Assembly (NCBI RefSeq): GCF_964204645.1
Contig: NC_134032.1
Span: forward strand, 4,364,916 to 4,428,915
DNA: 64,000 nt
Direction: 5' to 3'
Source of the DNA: Tubulanus polymorphus
Taxonomy: Eukaryota; Nemertea; Palaeonemertea; Tubulaniformes; Tubulanidae
Of this stretch, positions 60,093 through 64,000 are shown in pieces; position 1 is the stretch's first letter, and each line of letters begins with the position of its first letter. The notes below the pieces were generated by a model. That model searched no databases. It was not told the DNA's origin and worked only from the letters and a program-made list of their open reading frames with translations. The translations under genes and the position numbers were made by a program.

Positions 60093-61008
60093 TTAAACCG
60101 GGAACCGGGGACCGGGAGCCAGCTTCATGGGGGTGGATCAGGTACCAAATTGTTTCAAAATCAGCATATGACGTATACTATGGCACTTTTAAGGGTGTGA
60201 AGTAAGCACACCAATTGATCTTAAAAATTTTCCTCTCAATGTGGTCCGCATACTCTTTTTGCATTGCGAATCTTTTACACCAGGCCGCTCCTTGCACACG
60301 GGAGTCATCGTACGGTCTTCTCGTATTTAATGTTAACCGGATTTGGATACTTCTTTTCTACGTCTGTTATGAGTTCAGCTTTGCATTTTTGAACAGTAAA
60401 TCGCATCCACATTTCCATTTTATTGCATGTATATTTTCTCCAGATATTTGTACTTGGTGATTCTTGATAACTATATTTTCTACTGTATGGTCGAATTCTT
60501 TAGTTTATCAGCGTGTAAATCATATGACCGTACGCATCGAAACTTTCATCCCTGACTATCTCTTAAGAAAGTAGACCATTACAGAACGTGTGTCGACTTG
60601 ATAAAGTTGACATTAGAAATAGATTCATTGTTTGTGACGATTTTATAATGTGTATGTAGTCGCATGTTTCAGATGCAGTTTTTCGATGTCCAAATTTTTC
60701 AAAGTCGCAATATTTGGGAGAAAATAGAGTCCCATCTTGAGGAACAAATTATATTTTCATCTGAACTCTTCTATCGGACGCAACCGCATATAGTATCTTA
60801 TTCTGCTCGCAAATCTTTCCTAAAATAGGATGAGATGATTTGTAAGAGGATGGATCCTCAGATAATGGTCTTATGCTGTTAAGACTAGGCTCAAGTTCTA
60901 ACTCCTCACTTTCTTAGAATTCCTTGACGTAACGTTCCTTCTCTCATCGATCATTTGAGATGAGGCCATCCACTAAATTCAGTTTTGACCTATTGGCGTT
61001 TTTGAGAT
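60093..61008. other. Host intergenic DNA, no gene recognised
   Basis: Begins with a G/A-rich low-complexity patch (ccgggaaccggggaccggga) at the edge of R3. No coding signal or repeat family recognised. Confidence 0.4.
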
Positions 61009-61575
61009 GTGGAAATGCATTTCGTTAATAATCCCATTTCTAAGTTAGGCCAGTGCCAGATTTCAACGCTCGGATTTTTGTACCCCACTTTAACAGCATT
61101 TTTAATTGTAATCAACGCCCTCGCCCTACAGTTGTCTCTCCGTATCGCTGTGTTTGCAGTGTTACTTTTGGTCTCTGACAAATTTCGAGCAATAGAAAAT
61201 GAAACAATTCTTCCCCAGTTCATCGTTCGGCTTTCTATGGTGGCATTTCGCAAACTGAAAAGAACTGGCCTCTTTTTATCGTACGCGCTGGTAAATTATT
61301 TACTATCGAATCGAACGAATCCCTATTTTCGTCGAGCATTCCTCTCACCGCTCCGGATAACGTCTCTAATAGGTGATTCCCCTTACGTTATCGTTACGTC
61401 GATAGTTAACCCAAATGAATATATCAATTCACAAGCCAATGCGGATGATATGCTTTTTAACTCGCAACTCGATCCGATGTCGCATCCAAATAATTCCAAC
61501 ATTTTTAGTGTAGGCGTCGAACTTCGTGGACGCCTGCAAGAAAGAATGTATTTACGAAATACGTGTCGTCTTTAG
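61009..61575 (+). CDS. Hypothetical host ORF, 188 aa, hydrophobic N-terminal half
   Basis: An uninterrupted frame with a hydrophobic stretch (LGFLYPTLTAFLIVINALAL and onward) that could span a membrane once or twice, then a polar, Asn-rich tail. A shorter open frame exists on the opposite strand (60990-61253), so coding direction is uncertain. No family recognised; a resemblance to a rhodopsin-type receptor end (NPYFRRAF) is too weak to use. It may be an exon, a retrogene fragment or chance. Confidence 0.25.
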   Translation: MEMHFVNNPISKLGQCQISTLGFLYPTLTAFLIVINALALQLSLRIAVFAVLLLVSDKFRAIENETILPQFIVRLSMVAFRKLKRTGLFLSYALVNYLLSNRTNPYFRRAFLSPLRITSLIGDSPYVIVTSIVNPNEYINSQANADDMLFNSQLDPMSHPNNSNIFSVGVELRGRLQERMYLRNTCRL

Positions 61576-61744
61576 AACTCGTGGTTGTTAGCTGATTCGA
61601 AGCGAAGTGACTATAACCGCCAGACGAGTATCAATATGTTTAAATAAGTTACAAGTTACAAGTTAGTTTATTCATCACAATCGAGTGACATGATTGTCAA
61701 TGAACAACGAACCAGTAGAAAAAGAAAACAATATATACATATAT

Positions 61745-62310
61745 ACAATAATAATAATAAGTTCTTGTATAGCGCTTTTCCATCCGAGAGCTCAAAGCGC
61801 TTGGTTCTCCAAAACGTGCTTCTTGAAGAGCCATGTCTTAACTGATGATTTAAATGTGTCCAACGAGGCAGAGTTTTTTTATATCAAATCGTAGGGAATT
61901 CCAAAGTTTAGGTCCACACAAAGAAAAACTTCTATCTCCATAGGATGTTTTGGTTCGTTTAGTTCGAAGAGAAGCTGAGTCAGTTGACCTGGTTACACGA
62001 ACTGCAGAATGACTTTCCAACAGGTCAGACAAATATGCTGGTGCTAAGCCGTTAACACATTTAAACGCATACACGGCCTGCTACAGGCAGCCAATGCAAT
62101 TCGATCAGCAGCGGAGTAACATGGTCATATTTTCGCTTGCGGAGAATGATACGTGCAGCCGAGTTCTGTGCGCGCTGAAGTGGTGCAATTGTTTTCTTGG
62201 GTAGTCCATACAGCAAACCGTTGTTGCAGTCAATGCAGGATGTCACAAATGCATGGACTAGACGTTCAAGACTCGCACGATCAAGAAAACGACTTATGCG
62301 ACTATGCTGT
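61745..62310 (-). pseudogene. 3' fragment of an L2/CR1-like non-LTR retrotransposon (reverse transcriptase C-terminus)
   Basis: On the minus strand the translated pieces read PLQRAQNSAARIILRKRKYD, TPLLIELHWLPV, then after a frameshift near 62065 YAFKCVNGLAPAYLSDLLES, TSYGDRSFSLCGPKLWNSL. This is the well-known C-terminal region of L2/CR1 reverse transcriptases. It is followed by a 3' UTR ending agcgctatacaagaacttat and (TAT)n, also typical. It is 5' truncated and frameshifted, so inactive. Confidence 0.85.
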
Positions 62311-64000
62311 AAAACTTATTATACAATAGCAGAATTACTAAAATATTTACAAGAAATAGTCAATGAGATAAGTACCATACTGTACAAATGTAACTTCAGG
62401 CACGTTGGCTTTCTTTCTAATGTGCGAGTTTTGCAATATTTCTGCAGTTTTAGAAAGTATCCATTTTTTTTCTTCATTAAGAGCCAATATCACAAAGTTA
62501 GAACAATCTATCAAGTAGTCTTTGACGGTGCTTGCTTTGTTTATTCCCCAACATCGTGTGTAAAAATTTTACGTCCACGTTTTGCATTTTCGCTGGCGAG
62601 TTAACTGTCAAAATCTTTACATAGGCACGCATCACCATTTCAATGTCACTTGCCCTTTTATCTGCAAATGATCCTTCTTGCTCCCGCCTCCAAATGATTG
62701 GACCAATTCCTATATAGCTCAACTTCTCTCTCGTCGAGATATATAAATTTGTTTTCAATCCATCTATGGTTCAAATTCCTTTTCCGAGAAAGAGTAATGC
62801 TAACAAATGCCGGCTATACATTTTTTAATTAAATTTATTTCCTATCCGTACATAGTATGGACTTTTCATATTTGCTTAAATAAACATCCATCCTCCAGAT
62901 TTTTGTGAAAAAAATCAACATTTTGCTTCTTGTTCTTGGCCCCATTCTCAGATTTGGTGGCGTTCAACTCCACTGAGAGATACCGGTAATACTGGTACGG
63001 AAAACGGATACGGTACTGGCGGCTTTTGTTTCACTCGATGTCCCAAGTATATATTCTAACGATCTGTATGGGTAGAACGGTATATTTCCAAAAAGTTATT
63101 TCGACCTAGGCTGAAGGCGCATTTGTATAAATGGTTTTCTTTAACGATTTCGATATCCCCACTCCTCCATATACAGCGAAATTATACATGGGCATTAACC
63201 ATCATCCCGATGTAGTGAAGATCCCCATTACGCTCATCCTTGAGTTAAACGTTTGACTCCCCTTACGAAAATATTACTCGTGAAATTTTTTTTACATGTG
63301 TGAAAATTCATTTCTCATGATGTGAAATGGGCAGTAATGGGAAGTAATGGGCGTAAATGTGACAATTCACATGTGAAAAATATAGAAATTCACGCGTGTA
63401 AATTTGATAATCCAAAATATTTCATTATACAATCACGAAATCTCCGAATACCTTCAATCGAATATCACAATGCTAAACTCCTTTGCCACATCTTGTCAAA
63501 ATCCTGCAATACTATTTTTGCACAATAGAATTACTCTAGTCTTTTGTTCTTGTTTCTTAGATGACTTCCTCTGGTTAGGGATCCGTTAGTAGGAATAGAA
63601 CACCATAAATTGCATCATATTCATTCTAAACAAGGTTATATATGCATTCGTAAAATTGTGACAAAAGACAAGTACAAAGTATGACAATAAGAAATGTGAT
63701 AATTTGATAATTTTTTTCCAAATTTTTCCGACCGGTCATACTTGATTTTCTGCGCCATTTTTGCTCGGATCTTGGCAGGTGTTATATCTGGAAATATTTC
63801 CATTACATGGCCTAGGAGGAAAAAGTCAACAAAAGATATAAATCCATGGGAGCTCATTATTTCATGAAAACTGACAATTTCTCAGAGTGTAATGAAACTT
63901 ACGAATAATGAGATTCACCCGCACTTGATTAAGCGATTTTGCTTCATTCCACCACCTGTTACTGTTTTCATCGCCATCTCCTCAGAAGTAGTTAGAGCTG
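62311..64000. other. Host intergenic DNA, no gene recognised
   Basis: No convincing coding sequence. A self-complementary stretch rich in TTCACATGTG/CACATGTGAA and GTAATGGG words lies at about 63285-63385 and may be a degraded MITE. Small frames here lack any support. Confidence 0.4.

Noticed and set aside
61009-61575. Rhodopsin-type receptor fragment
   Set aside because: The NPYFRRAF resemblance to the NPxxY region is too short, and no other receptor motifs are present. Kept only as a hypothetical ORF.

Overview
The window is eukaryotic (metazoan) genomic DNA. Most of it is host DNA of moderate GC that is dense in repeats. It carries the TAGGCCTA words common in marine invertebrates, several MITE-like elements, foldback repeats, and pieces of L2/CR1-type and ORF1-bearing non-LTR retrotransposons. 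The phylum cannot be fixed from the sequence; a mollusc, hemichordate or similar marine invertebrate is my guess. No tRNA, rRNA or bacterial-style operon was seen.

Two very AT-rich, gene-dense inserts stand out: element A (8039-26402) and element B (34897-53668). Both are Polinton/Maverick-type virus-like transposons (adintovirus-like endogenous elements), inserted in opposite orientation. Each is bounded by a 6-bp target-site duplication (aatatt for A, aactct for B) and by inverted repeats of about 0.6 kb. Each encodes a protein-primed family B DNA polymerase, a retrovirus-type integrase with a chromodomain, an A32/FtsK-HerA-like packaging ATPase, a double-jelly-roll type major capsid candidate, a penton-like minor capsid candidate, an HNH endonuclease, several small membrane or coiled-coil proteins and C2H2 zinc-finger proteins. 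The polymerase-to-capsid block runs in one direction and the HNH-integrase-ATPase block runs toward it. The two blocks converge on a short GGTATTAG-type minisatellite.

In A the polymerase is broken twice and one gene (the TEIEDEP-repeat protein) is reduced to a relic. In B the polymerase is broken once, at a different place. All other genes are open in both copies. Neighbouring genes range from identical to strongly divergent between the copies: the penton centre, the large coiled-coil membrane protein and two others differ. Nearly all non-early genes start in a TAAATG context after a T-rich tract, like a poxvirus late promoter. The element ends are long palindromes whose 22-bp tips co-vary between outer and inner arms. 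A conserved non-coding block carries heat-shock and UPRE-like sites. The inverted repeats carry the start of the polymerase gene and, at the far end, fuse it to a fragment of the HNH gene.

Layout: 1-8032 host DNA (MITE 1875-2083; short PHD ORF 3168-3347; a possible host first exon with promoter 3773-4130, minus strand; a foldback 4218-6110 with a TTAA-flanked piggyBac-like MITE inside; a non-LTR ORF1 6979-8027). 8039-26402 element A. 26409-34890 host DNA, chiefly a ~6.6-kb repeat element R (R1 27121-33747) with 22-bp inverted ends and subterminal tandem arrays. 33783-57113 an inverted copy of R (R2), split by element B. 57125-60092 a third copy of R (R3), carrying a decayed third Polinton end at 58014-58607. 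60093-64000 host DNA with an L2/CR1 3' fragment.
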